DNA of 64,000 bases from Elgaria multicarinata webbii (Eukaryota > Chordata > Lepidosauria > Squamata > Anguidae): positions 122,648,740 through 122,712,739 of the forward strand of contig NC_086175.1 of the NCBI RefSeq assembly GCF_023053635.1, in the 5' to 3' direction. The notes beneath the pieces are model-generated. The model was not told where the DNA came from and did not search any database. It saw nothing but the letters and a program-made list of their open reading frames with translations. Shown in pieces: positions 1 to 10,140 of the stretch. Both the position numbers and the translations under genes were made by a program. Position 1 is the stretch's first letter, and each line of letters begins with the position of its first letter.

Positions 1-110
1 TCTATTTGTAGGAAAGGAAGTTGCCAAATCGTTTTCAAGGACATCCCTATGTACAGCACATTACAGTAGTCTAGCTTGGACATCATGGATCACATGTATC
101 TATCACTAGG
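1..110 (-). mobile_element. L2 LINE fragment, 3' coding part
   Basis: The stretch reads like the L2 copy near 46,680-46,760 (cgttttcaa, then gtacagcacattacagtagt, equivalent to cgcattgcagtaatcc there). It is the antisense of the L2 segment after the reverse transcriptase. It is cut by the window edge and carries no frame of its own. Confidence 0.45.
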
Positions 111-199
111 AACGTAAGAATCAGCAAAACTCCAGCTTGTTGAAGTTTTCTGAATTCCGTCTTGAAGCTCATTCGTACTCAAGTCCATATCAGATTGTG

Positions 200-400
200 A
201 ACTTTTGTCTTTTTCTTTTCACACAGAAACCCGTGCATATTCTCATGTGTATTTTCTGAAATGTATGCATCAGTTGGACACATTTTTGAAATGTACACAT
301 TCATTTTCCATTGATTAAACCGTATGTGCGCACATTTTTCCAAAGTATGCATTTTTCCTGCCTGCATTTTCAAATGTATGCCTGCTGTCAAACACATGTT
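200..400. repeat. Low-complexity repeat rich in TGCATTTT / GTACAC words
   Basis: Recurrent words (atgtatgcat, tgtacacatt, gtgcgcacattttt) resemble 30,640-30,800 and its duplicate near 41,250-41,410. It is probably the inside of the same dispersed foldback family, but no ends are visible here. Confidence 0.35.
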
Positions 401-419
401 GTTGTTTTTTTCCCATCTG

Positions 420-1905
420 TGAAGGATATTACTAACTTGGAAATGGATGGACTTCAAGCACAGAGTGCACCCAAGTCCATATTTCATACAGATCATGTGA
501 ACTGGGTAAATCCTAATCAAAAGTGTACTGAAACACATTTCTCATAGATCCCTATCTATCACCCATATCTCTTCCTCAGAATAGAAATGCATTCAAAGAA
601 GTGAAAGTGACTGAACAGGTGAATAGCTCCGGTAATTGCTCCAAGAACAGGAGGGAGTTTGAGATGCAAAACCCCTACTTCTGTAACAGAAGTCTGAATT
701 ATATACTGCATATCCTGATTTGTAGAATGTTGAATATTTCATTCGCCTCAAAATCTGGTTTTGTAAGTCTAGACTCCCCTCAGGGCTGGTTTTCAGACGG
801 GTTGTGAACTCAAATGGCGTCCATTAAAGCTTTTTACTAAGTCCATGTGCAAGGAAAGTAATACGATATTATCTAAAGGCAGGCTGGGCACACACATTAA
901 ATCAATTACTTGAATGGGAGGAAATACGTTTCTGCAGTGGATATCAGCCATTGAAAATTACTCTGAGGAGTCTTGTACAGTCATGAATTGTCGATGGAAA
1001 CCTCTGAAGAGTCATTCTTTTTCTACTCACCTTTAAAGGGGAAAAATGCCTCATATTCCATCTGTAGTGGAGTTTATAAGTTGTGCATCTCATTCTCTCT
1101 GTTTCTGATGTCTGGGCTGTGAGTGTCATTGTAGCCAAAATTGCCCCGCTCGCATACAAGAGGGAGGTGTCAGTGGGTTTAGGGAAACCTCAAGGTTTGC
1201 AGAAGTGCAAAAAATATTTAGAAAAGAACTCCTGAGGGGAGAAAAGAACTCCTGAGTGGGGCAGAAGACGGGGAGGGGGGGGGAACAGAGAGGAAGAAAG
1301 CGAACAAAAGAGAGGGTTGGGTGGGAGGGAGAGAAAGTGGTGAACCTACTCCTGAATGTCCTGCGTTCCCCTGGTTTCTTGTTCCTTCCATTGTTTCTAT
1401 GCTATATCACTTTGTGCTGCCTCCAATTTGTCAAAGCAATAATACAACAGCACCAAGAGATATAAACCACAATAGATCTATACTTTTTAATAAAGAATAT
1501 TAAGTCCATGCTTTCATTTTAGCTTCCTGCAATCTCAAATTGATTTGATGGTGTCGGGTGTTTTTAAAATAGCTGGCTCTAGTTAAGTTGTACTTGGTTC
1601 TTAATTTACAGACTTAACCCCCCCCCCCCCAAAAAAAACAAGTATTACTCATAAGCTTCTTTTTTTAAATGGCTTTGATTTCATTCTTTCACAATGTGTC
1701 ATTCCACTAAAATACCATTTTGTGGAGCAGTCGACTTTACTTGATTCATAAGTTCTGAATCTTCCATCCCTCTTTCTCTTCAAGCCATCTGCTCGATGCT
1801 ATGGACACTCTCTGCTGTTGCCAAATGCTTGAGTTCCTTCCAAGCCAGAAAAAAAATCTGTGTGTGGAGGAAAGAAGCATGGATGAATCTCTTTTCACTG
1901 GAACT
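420..1905. other. No gene seen; unassigned sequence
   Basis: Open frames are under 75 residues and none resembles a known family. A purine-rich patch lies near 1,195-1,330 and a C-run followed by an A-run at 1,617-1,638. Nothing else is supported. Confidence 0.4.
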
Positions 1906-1909
1906 TACT

Positions 1910-1998
1910 TTATTATTATTATTACATTTTATATCCTGTGTTTTTTCCTCTTGCGAAGAGCCCAATTTGGCTTATCTAGTTCTCCTCCTCCTCTAAAT
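1910..1998 (-). mobile_element. L2-type LINE 3' end
   Basis: A (TTA)n tract is followed by acattttatatcctgtg and ttgcgaagagcccaatttgg. This is the reverse complement of the usual 3' terminus of sauropsid L2 copies, where the simple repeat forms the tail. Only the last 90 bp remain. Confidence 0.5.
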
Positions 1999-2004
1999 TT
2001 AACC

Positions 2005-2100
2005 ATCATAGAATCATAAAATAGTAGAGTTGGAAGGGGCCTATAAGGCCATCGAGTCCAACCCCCCCCCCCACTCAGTGCAGAAATCCACCCTAAAGCA
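2005..2100 (-). mobile_element. CR1 LINE 3' fragment
   Basis: It starts with atcatagaatcataaaat, the reverse complement of the CR1 terminal octamer repeats, then gagttggaaggggcc and gagtccaacccc. A poly-C expansion interrupts it. Only about 95 bp of the 3' UTR is present. Confidence 0.75.
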
Positions 2101-2241
2101 ACCCTGCGAGGTAGGTTCTGCAGCGAGTCAATGACTCGTTCAAAGTGTCCCTGTGTAAACTACATGGCTGAGTGGTGACTAGAACCCGGATCTCGTGAGT
2201 CCCAGTCCAACACTCTTAACCACTGTACCACACTGGCTCTC
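2101..2241 (-). mobile_element. MIR-like tRNA-derived SINE
   Basis: On the minus strand a tRNA-like head begins gagccagtgtggtacagtgg (A-box region) and has a B-box-like GGGTTCTAGTC. A core with aacctacctcgcagggt follows, typical of the MIR/CORE-SINE superfamily. It abuts a CR1 fragment. A tRNA gene is excluded because no cloverleaf with a CCA-side acceptor stem can be drawn. Confidence 0.6.
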
Positions 2242-2267
2242 TTCCAGGTCAAATGTGCATAAGGCTG

Positions 2268-2347
2268 TAACCATTGGCTATACTGGCTGAGGATAATGGG
2301 AGTTATAATCAACACATCTCAAGGGCAGCAGGTTGAGGAAGACTGGT
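2268..2347. mobile_element. Half of a foldback MITE (GGGAGTT.TAATCAACA type)
   Basis: ggataatgggagttataatc and aggttgaggaagactgg match the right arm of the foldback element at 13,612-13,738. The left arm is missing. Confidence 0.4.
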
Positions 2348-2440
2348 CGCAGCCTGGGAAGAATGCCATTTTCATGAAGGAGCCAAGGAATGTAATGATT
2401 TTAGGGATCTTGAAGTCTAGGAAATCACATATTTCCATTT

Positions 2441-2446
<6 letters not shown>

Positions 2447-2503
<57 letters not shown>
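2447..2503. repeat. (CT)n microsatellite
   Basis: About 28 uninterrupted CT units. Confidence 0.98.
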
Positions 2504-2506
<3 letters not shown>

Positions 2507-3436
2507 CAAAACTGCCACAGATATTTAAAGCTGAAAATGTGAAATTCCCCAAAAGCCCACTTGCACTTTCAAACAAGAAGGATAGTGGCTTTTCCGATCC
2601 AGTTGGTAAATCCTGCAAGCCAGTAAAGAACAATTATTGTATTTGTAAGTTCACATGCCTATAAGTCCTTTTAACTGTTTGTGCTAAAACTGTTATTGAG
2701 GAGGATCATATAGTCATTGCTATTATGCCATGAATGTTGAAACCAAAGCTAGAACTAGAGGCAACAAGAATTCCAAAGCATTAGAGCAGACATTGACAGG
2801 GTTCAATAAATGGCATGTATTAATCATGTGCTGGTGGAACTTGCCTAATTAACCTTGCTGGCATAGGTTGACATGTTGTGCCAAGCTGGGCATCGCTTGT
2901 TGGCAGGGGAGAGCAACTCTCAATAAGCCATGGGCAGTTGTTGAGTTGCTGCCCACTCATAGCAAGCTATGTCACCCTGTGTAACAATATGAAAGAAATA
3001 CTGGATTTGACCTGAGTAGATTGTACTTCCTGGAAGGAAGCAGGAAGTGGTTGAGGGCCTGAGGAGAGAGAGGCTAACGGCCTGAGGAGAGAGAGACAGA
3101 GAGGCAGCTTTCTGAGGGAGCTCAGTGGAAAATCTTTGTTTAAATACAACTTAGGTTTGTTTGGAATACAGAGACTATGTGAGTCTGTGGGGTGCAGTAC
3201 ATCCACTTTGAAACACTTTGGTTCACATGACGTGACAAGCCATATTAAACTGGGCACTTGTGAGTGTCAAGCTCAATGCAACAACCCCACAGTTAAATTA
3301 AGCCACTGTTAAATAAGCTATTGTGTCATGCGAACCAGCCCATGAACAGTGCAAACCTATGCAAGTCTACTTTGAAGGACGTCCCATGCAGTTCAATGGG
3401 TTTTACTTCATTGTAAGTGTGTATAGGATTAACTAC
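2504..3436. other. No gene seen; unassigned sequence
   Basis: The stretch includes a purine-rich imperfect direct repeat (gaggagagagaggc) near 3,055-3,105. No coding signal or recognised element was found. Confidence 0.35.
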
Positions 3437-3490
3437 GGTGACCATCATATTTTGGAAACCAAAAAGGAGGACAACACGTCCAGCCCCCAA
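3437..3490. mobile_element. End fragment of a TAGGGTGACCATAT hAT MITE
   Basis: ggtgaccatcatattttgg plus aaccaaaaaggaggaca matches the left end of the complete element at 48,822-49,256. The first bases are degenerate and the partner end was not located. Confidence 0.5.
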
Positions 3491-3548
3491 GGGGACATGC
3501 CCACCTCAGAAATGACCATGTATCAGCCATGCTTCTAAGCACATCCAC

Positions 3549-3722
3549 ATGCACCCCATTCACCTATCATGTATATACACTCACACACTGCCAATACGCA
3601 CACAAACACACGCACACTCTTTCAGGCTCACCACCCCAAAACACACGCGCACACATCCATTCATAGACAAACAACCATGGACCCCATTCACCCATCACAT
3701 AAATACACTCACACACACATAC
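3549..3722. repeat. CA-rich degenerate tandem region with two direct copies
   Basis: A module of about 40 bp (accccattcacc, tatcatgtatatacactc) occurs at about 3,551 and again at about 3,680, separated by other CA-rich sequence. The open frames across it are His/Thr-rich by composition and are not taken as genes. Confidence 0.6.
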
Positions 3723-3760
3723 CTCAGGCTGCTCCTATGCTTGCTTCTGACATTGCACCA

Positions 3761-3883
3761 GCTAGGAAGAGGCCCAGGATGGCCGTGCAGGAGCCAGGAG
3801 AGGCTTGCAGGCCATGTTTCCAGAAGTGCAGAAACGCGGCCTGCAAGCCCCTGCCGTGTGGCGATCTGGGCCTTTTCTTGGCC
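3761..3883. repeat. Foldback (inverted repeat) with ~45-50 nt arms
   Basis: The left arm from 3,761 (gctaggaagaggcccagg ... ggcttgcaggcc) pairs with the right arm 3,838-3,883 (ggcctgcaagcc ... gggccttttcttggc) around a loop of about 24 nt. This looks like the core of a MITE whose ends I could not fix. Confidence 0.6.
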
Positions 3884-4386
3884 AGCGCAAAATCACCTGC
3901 CAAGAAAAGTCCTGGAGTGCTGTCCCTCCTCTCAAAAGAAGCAGGTGGTGGTGGTGGTGGTGGGGGCTCCCTTTCACAGGTTCCCAAAGCATCTCAGCTT
4001 GGGAAAATAATTGGCCTGGTTAGGAATGAAAACCTCCCAGCTCATCCAGAGATCAGACGCTATGAGAAAAGGGGACATAACTATGAGAGGCCCATCCCGG
4101 GTATGAGGGCTGCTCTTGTCAGCGAAAGACTGCTAAAACCTACTCACTGAGTTAGGCTACACAGGTCTGTTAGCAGCATTTTGGAACTTTGTGAAGTCCA
4201 TATTTCTGCTCACTAACAAACTCACTACAGAGGGGCAAATCCAGGCGTAGGCACCTCAAATCCAGCCCTCCTCTGGTCTCAATTTGGCACAATTGGGTAC
4301 CCCAGATGGCCGTCTTTCCTCCTTCTTGCCCCACTCCTATCCCAAGCACTAATCATTTGATGGCTTCTCAGCATTTGTGCAGTTCT

Positions 4387-4711
4387 TTCCCCATTCTAGC
4401 CTCATGTGGCGCAGAGCAGTAAAGCAGCAGTTTCTGCAGCTGAAACTCTCCCCACGGCCTGAGTTCGATCCCAGCGAAAGCTGGTTTCAGGCAGCCGGCT
4501 CTGGTCGACTCAGCCTTCCATCCTCCCGTGGTCGGTAAAATGAGTACCCAGCTAGCTGGGGAAAAGGTAATAATGGCCGGGGAAGGCAACAGCAAACCAC
4601 CCCACTATAAGGCCTGCCAAGAAAACGTCAGCGAAAGCTGGCATCCCTCCAAGAGTCAGCAATGACTCAGTGCTTGCACGAGAGGTTCCTTTTCTTTCCT
4701 TCCCCATTCTA
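4387..4711 (+). mobile_element. tRNA-derived SINE with 12-bp target-site duplications
   Basis: The SINE proper is 4,399-4,699. The direct repeat TTCCCCATTCTA lies at 4,387-4,398 and again at 4,700-4,711, so both insertion boundaries are visible. An A-box-like tggcgcagagcag lies near 4,407 and a B-box-like gagttcgatcc at 4,461-4,471. The 3' part (gccaagaaaacgtc, gtcagcaatgactcagtg) resembles tails of squamate SINEs mobilised by Bov-B-type LINEs; that affinity is inference. The intact target duplication suggests a moderately recent insertion. Confidence 0.85.
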
Positions 4712-4979
4712 AAAGATTGAAATTTCCCTCCAAAGGCTTATTTATTGGCCATGAGAACTTTAAGCTACAACACGCTTGTAATTTTTCTCCACTCCTTTTG
4801 CCTTTGGCCATGCCCCCTTTGCCTGTGGACCCACCCACCACTGGAATGTGCCCCTGCCCCCAAACAGCTTCTCCAAAACTGAATTCGGCTTGAACTAAAG
4901 GAGGTTCCCCACCTCTCTGTTAGAGTTCGGAGGGGGGGAAAAATGAAAATTTCAGGCACACACAAGAGATCCTTCTGTC

Positions 4980-5400
4980 ATTCTTAAAATGTACGTTTGT
5001 TTCTTGATCTGTTAAACTCCATGAAATGTAACTCAGGGATGTACATAGTTTAACATCGTAAGGCTCTAATTAAGCCCCTAATGAATAAAGGCCTGCTATG
5101 CGCTTGTTTTTGAAACTACTATGATTGAGGGCCTTGTATAAGTGGCTGAAAAATGCTCCTCTCATGGCAACGAGTACAAATGTTCATCCATGATTATCCC
5201 TCTTTCGCTGTGAAAAGATGATTGCTTCCTTATTTATTTATTTTTTGTCATCAAGGAACAATGAGCTTAGGCGATTCCTACGTTTACTTCCCAATCTCCA
5301 AGTTAATGGATTTCCTATTGACGTCACTATCATTAACCTATCATTGTATGTCTTCCTTGTTCACAAATTAAAAAAAAATGACACCAAGAAGGGGTAGACT
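4980..5400. other. AT-rich, apparently unique stretch
   Basis: I see no similarity to any other part of the window and no repeat ends. The text includes motifs such as attgacgtcactatcatt (a CRE-like TGACGTCA) near 5,317. It may be a conserved non-coding element about 14 kb downstream of the receptor stop codon, but this cannot be shown without an alignment. Confidence 0.3.
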
Positions 5401-5452
5401 GAAAACACATTGCAAGATTATTCGGTTACTTAAGAAGATAAGAAGAGCCTTT

Positions 5453-5633
5453 TTGCCCTGCCCTCTTTTAAATCTGGTCACTCTAGTATAGCTCTTGCAC
5501 CTTTAACTGTGGTGATGAAGAGGGAATTGCACCAGGTTCTCCATATATACAAATGACACCTGTTGAAATCCCCTTTTCTATGCAACTGTTATAGATACAG
5601 GAGCCCTGTCCTCCTTTTCATATGGTCACCCTA
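5453..5633. mobile_element. Truncated palindromic hAT MITE (TAGGGTGACCATATGG family)
   Basis: This is the right half of the 319-bp palindrome found whole at 52,557-52,875 and 61,698-62,016. It ends in ccatatggtcaccctac-like sequence at 5,633 and is broken at the element's centre. Confidence 0.8.
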
Positions 5634-6085
5634 CCTCACCTATTGGTTCTTTCTGTTCATTTATGTCCTCCCTCCTCCATTCCACATTACTGAAGCATAT
5701 TTGTGCAATGATAAAACACTGCAATAAAAGCAGTCTTGATGTAGATGTACATATAATTGCACCAAGAGTTTTCTTGTACAGTGTTGCATTGGTGCAAAGT
5801 TTCCACACTTTGAGATCTGCAGCTGAAGTCCTGTTTACTTGCCTGCTGTATGAACAACTAGCCCGGGGGTGGGGGGTGGGTACAAGGCAGATTTTTTTTT
5901 GTTTATCTTGTTGCTGGTTATTTATGATGTGGGTTTAGCTGCAATTATCTAGCTACAATTATTAAAGTGGCTGCATTCCTCATGCTGGCTGGAGATGATG
6001 ATGTTGTAACCCAACACACCTGGAAGGCATGAGGTTACAGAAGGATGGATTAAAGTGTTTTGGGTTTTCTTATTGGAGAAAAAAA

Positions 6086-6277
6086 AAGGATGACTCAGGA
6101 GGGAACATAATAGAAGTTTCTAAACTTGTGCATGGTTGGAGAAAGTGGATAGAGGACTTTTTCTGTCTCTCCCATAATACTGGAACTTGAGATCATCAAA
6201 ACATAAGAACAGCAATGCAGGATCAGCCCACAGGCCTATAATTCTGCTTCCCACACAGTGGCCTGCCAGAGGTCAAC
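6086..6277. mobile_element. Two abutting CR1-like LINE scraps in opposite orientation
   Basis: 6,086-6,190 (plus) reads like the CR1 segment before the 3' UTR (aaagtggatagagga, tctctcccataatac). 6,191-6,277 (minus) reads aacataagaacagcaatgc ... cacacagtggcctgcc, the reverse complement of the TTCTTATG-type CR1 3' end. Confidence 0.6.
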
Positions 6278-6836
6278 AGCCTACAGGCTGTACAAAATGC
6301 AGCAGCCAGGTTGGTCAAGGGGCTCCCGAAGTGGTCTTCTATCACTTTGGTGCTTCAAGAGCTCCATTGGCTGCTGGTGGCTGCTAGGGTGCGCTACAAG
6401 GTCTTGTTGACCATGTATAAAGCCCTGCATTGCTTGGGTCCTGGATACCTGAGCACTCGCCTTTCTCCTGTGTCTCACCATTGGCAGACTCGCTCTCAGG
6501 AGCAGGGTGCCCTGATGGTCCCCCGCTACAAATCGGAATGTGCCGGGGCCGGGGCTTTTTCAGTGGCTGGTCCCCGGTTATGGAACAATGTGCCACTGGA
6601 GATTAGACAGGCTCCCACTCTCGATTGCTTCAAACGCCTTTGTAAGGCGTTTTTATTTTCACAGGAGTCTGGGGAGGGGGTGGTTTAAATAGGGGTTGAG
6701 GGCTTTTAATGGTTTGAGGGTGAGGGTTTTAATGGATTTGTCTTAATGTGGGTTGTGGGTTTTAATGGAATTGTTTTATATGTTATTGTAAAGCGCCTCG
6801 ATGCCAGAAATGGTGAGGCAGCGCTATAAAAATGCT

Positions 6837-6872
<36 letters not shown>

Positions 6873-6875
6873 CAG
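6278..6875 (+). mobile_element. L2 LINE 3' end with reverse-transcriptase C-terminal tail
   Basis: The translation runs LQAVQNAAARLVKGLPKW, then ELHWLLVAARVRYKVLL.MYKALHCLGPGYLS, then GAFSVAGPRLWNNVPLEIR and PTLDCFKRLCKAFLFSQ. This is the signature tail of L2 ORF2 proteins. The 3' UTR ends gtaaagcgcctcgatgccag ... gctttaaataaataaataaa with an (AAAT)n tail to 6,871. It is 5'-truncated, as usual for LINEs. Confidence 0.9.
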
Positions 6876-6930
6876 CATTCTCCGAGTGTTGCTAATTTCA
6901 CCCAAGCAAAGTGATCAGCAGTAGATCCAA

Positions 6931-7132
6931 GGCCCTTTCTACATCTAAGGATTATTCCAGGAAAATGGAGGGATCATCCCTGCCTGATCCCAGGATCCCC
7001 TGTGCATCATGTGGACGCACAGGGATGATCCCAGGGCGATCCCTGGGATATCGCCCCATCTAGCCATGCCCTTGGATGCACAGGGATGATCCCGGGACGG
7101 TCCTGGGGAAAAAGGCAGCTGTAGAAACGACC
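6931..7132. mobile_element. Foldback MITE, CTAGAC/CTACAC-GGGATCATCCC type
   Basis: The ends ggccctttctacatctaag and gctgtagaaacgaccc are inverted relative to each other. The inside repeats gggatgatcccgggac-like words several times in both orientations. It is related to the elements at 24,692-24,834 and 54,265-54,405. No clean target duplication could be read here. Confidence 0.6.
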
Positions 7133-7326
7133 CAGGACAGATAAAAGAATTTACTACTTGACATAATTAATTGATGATGATAGCCATAAATTCATGGAGG
7201 ATTGGTCTACCAGTAGCTATTAGCTGTGATGATTAAATGGAACTGTACCATTAGATAGCAGTGGCATCAGAGCTACAGTAGGAGAGGGCTATTGTGTTCC
7301 TACTGTGAGTACAGGTTTCCCAGTGG

Positions 7327-7972
7327 CATAGAATCACAGAATCATAGAATAGTAGAGTTGGAAGGGTCCTATAAAACCATCAAGTCCAACCCCCTGCTCA
7401 ATGCAGGAATCTGCCTTAAAGCATCCCTGACAGGTGGCTGTCCGGCTGCCTCTTGAATGCCTCTAGTGTGGGAGAGCCCACTACCTGCCACCCCAGGTAA
7501 TTGGTTCCATTGCCATACTGCTCTAACAGTCAGGAAGTTTTTCCTGATGTTCAGCCGGAATCTGGCTTCCTGTAACTTGAGCCCGTTATTCCGTGTCCTG
7601 CACTCTGGGAGGATCGAGAAGAGATCCTGGCCCTCCTCTGTGTGACAACCTTTCAAGTATTTGATGAGTGCTATTATGTCTCCCCTCGATCTTCTCTTCT
7701 CCAGGCTAAACATGCCCAGTTCTTTCAGTCTCTCCTCATAGGGCTTTGTTTCCAGACCCCTGATCATCCTGGTTGCCCTCCTCTGAACATGCTCCAGCTT
7801 GTCTGCGTCCTTCTTGAACTGTGGAGCCCAGAACTGGAAGCAATACTCAAGATGAGGCCTAACCAGGGCCGAATAGAGGGGAACCAGTACCTCATGTCAT
7901 TTGGAAGCTATACTTCTATCAATGCAGTGCAAAATAAGCATTTGCTTTTTTTGTAGCCACATCACACTGTAC
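7327..7972 (-). mobile_element. CR1 LINE 3' region
   Basis: On the minus strand this encodes the CR1 ORF2 C-terminus ([65 protein letters not shown]). The 3' UTR ends in the octamer repeat that appears on the plus strand as atcatagaatagtagagttg. The upstream part, to 7,972, matches CR1 (agtacctcatgtcatttgga). It is 5'-truncated and about 645 bp long. Confidence 0.92.
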
Positions 7973-8143
7973 TTCCTTTGTTTATTGTGTAGAATACATT
8001 CTTTGATAGGTCTTGATAAATACCAGCATGATGCAGTGAAATAGGTAATGAACAGATTCCTAGATGGCTTAGCCACAATCCAACAGAGTGTTGTGGCACT
8101 TGTGGTAGAAAGTATTGTTTCATCTTTGAGCTACACAGCCTGA

Positions 8144-8437
8144 TTTGTAGACAGAGCCAGATCAAGACATTTTGCTCCTGATGTGAAGAACAAGATGGCA
8201 CCCGCTCCCATTTCATGTACAAAAGCCAGCGGGACTAGCTGTTGAACATTACTTCAATGCTGGGGATGGGACAGCATCCTCCACTGCACCTGAAGACAGC
8301 AGGCCAACCGAGGGCCTGCAGGGCCGCGACATTGCTCACAGCTCTCTCCTCTACAACCCTGCTGTTGCCTCCCAGCATTTGTCTTCTGAGGCAATGGCCT
8401 CACTCAGCCTAATGGTAGGTCCGGCCCTCTCTGTAGA
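8144..8437. mobile_element. Non-autonomous hAT element with near-perfect 8-bp target duplication
   Basis: The element spans 8,152-8,429. It is flanked by TTTGTAGA (8,144-8,151) and TCTGTAGA (8,430-8,437), 7 of 8 matching. The left end cagagccagatcaagacatt and the right end (ggtaggtccggccctc) form a degenerate CAGGGCCGGC-type hAT terminus. It is related to 28,890-29,148 and 33,122-33,367. Confidence 0.8.
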
Positions 8438-8524
8438 TCAATGCACCCAGATCACTGTGGTTGCATCCAGGGCCTGCTGCCTCCCATTGATAGAAGAGCT
8501 CAGTTCACAGAAGGTGCCTGCATC

Positions 8525-8800
8525 TGATTTTCAGGGATACCCCCTGCATTATAGCTTATGGCTTGGGACCAGGCTATCTGAAGGAACACCTCCTCCCATA
8601 TGTCCCTACTTGGACCCTAAGATCATTCTCAGGGGTCCTTCTCCGTGAGCCCTTTTGTGTCTACCACGAGGGCCTTCTCTGCTGTGGCACCCTGGTTGTG
8701 GAATGAGCTTCCTAAAGAGGTTCGCCTGGCACCTACACTAGACTCTTTTAGATGCCAGGTGAAGACCTTTTGTATATTTCACCACCACCCCTTATCTGGT
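8525..8800 (+). mobile_element. L2 LINE fragment, C-terminal coding part
   Basis: A plus-strand frame reads TRAFSAVAPWLWNELPKEVR and LAPTLDSFRCQVKTF, the hallmark L2 C-terminal block. The preceding sequence (gcttgggaccaggctatctg) matches LGPGYLKE. No tail is preserved. Confidence 0.8.
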
Positions 8801-9336
8801 TTTCTTGTTCCTGTAGCACCAAGGCAAGCAACATGGCCCTTAATTGCAGATGCCACAATGGTCTGCGATCTAGCTCTCATTAAGGTCAGGCTTGTTCCAC
8901 TGCTATTGGGGGCTTGAAAGATGGGGTGCCCCTTCAAAAATCCCTGCATATTAAAAAAGTGATAAAGTTTTTGTTTTGTATTGTCAAGCGCCCCCACCCC
9001 CACATTTTGAAGTTATAAAGCCTAGATACTAGGCTGGCCACTTATGAATGACCATAAAAAGGTAAAAAGGAGAGAGCAATTAAATAGAAATGCAGTACGT
9101 CTCACCATATTGGGAATGACTATGACCTGTGTGTCTGCCTGTTCTGTCTGCTGTTCAGGTGCTAACTCTTGATGGGCAACAGTGCTTGTGGTTCTTTATC
9201 TTAAGTTGTAATTGGAGAGGAGCATTCCCTGTAGAAGAGGACACATGGCCACCGTACCATATACGTGTCTTTTTCTACCATCTGAGTGAGAAGTAGGATT
9301 GTGTTTCCCCTAAAGCACTATTCACTATCACAATAC

Positions 9337-10077
9337 ATGTTGATGGTCACCAATTTGGATGGCTTTAAAAGGGGGTTGGATAAATTCCTGGAGGATCATA
9401 GAATCATAGAATAGCAGAGTTGGAAGGGGCCTACAAGGCCATCGAGTCCAACCCCCTGCTCAATGCAGGAATCCAGCCTAAAGCATCCCTGACAGATGGT
9501 TGTCCAGCTGCCTCTTGAAGGCCTCTAGTGTGGGAGAGCCCACAACCTCACCAGGCAACTGATTCCATTGTCATACTGCTCTAACAGTCAGGAAGTTTTT
9601 CCTGATGTCCAGCTGGAATCTGGCTTCCTTTAACTTGAGCCCATTATTCCGTGTCCTGCACTCTGGGAGGATCGAGAAGATATCCTGGCCCTCCTCTGTG
9701 TGACAACCTTTTAAGTATTTGAAGAATGATCTCATGTCTCCCCTCAATCTTCTCTTCTCCAGGCTAAACATGCCCAGTTCTTTCAGCCTCTCCTCATAGG
9801 GCTTTGTTTCCAGACCCCTGATCATCCTGGTTGCCCTCCAGGCAACAGGAGAAGGCTGTTAATGGCTACTAGGCCTGACGGCTAAGTGCAACCTCCAGTA
9901 TCAGAGGCAGTTTGCCTGTGTACACTAGTCACTGGGGAACATGGGTGGGAGGGTGCTGTTGCACCTGCTTGTTTCCCTGGTCGACAGCTGGTTGGATACT
10001 GTGTGAACAGAGTACTGGGCTACATGGACCCTTGGTCTGATCCAACATGGCTATGCTTAGTTCTTATGTTCTTAAAG
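9337..10077 (+). mobile_element. CR1-like LINE 3' end, split by a second CR1
   Basis: 9,337-9,395 (ggctttaaaagggggttgga, taaattcctggagga) continues at about 9,841 (gagaaggctgttaatggcta) and ends in ggacccttggtctgatcc ... ttcttatgttctta. The same line is uninterrupted at 63,575-63,893. The 440 bp in between is an antisense CR1 inserted later. Confidence 0.85.
9396..9840 (-). mobile_element. CR1 LINE 3' region nested in another CR1
   Basis: The minus-strand frame carries [38 protein letters not shown] and NFLTVRAV. The 3' UTR ends in the ATTCTATG-type octamer (plus strand atcatagaatcatagaat at 9,395). It interrupts the plus-strand CR1 at 9,337-10,077. Confidence 0.9.
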
Positions 10078-10117
10078 CAAACTTCTTAAAGCAAACTTTT
10101 GCAAAACATGTTTGGGC

Positions 10118-10133
10118 GGGGGGGGGGGGGCGC
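10118..10133. repeat. Poly-G run
   Basis: A run of 12 or more G interrupted once by C. No role is seen. Confidence 0.8.
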
Positions 10134-10140
10134 TGGGGTT

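Noticed and set aside
3569-4150. 193-residue plus frame with His/Thr-rich start and poly-Gly
   Set aside because: It runs through CA-rich low-complexity DNA and a foldback. Equally long frames exist in other registers.
4399-4500. tRNA gene suggested by A and B boxes
   Set aside because: It is the head of a SINE with flanking target duplications. The same applies to 2,101-2,241 (minus) and 31,560-31,734 (minus).
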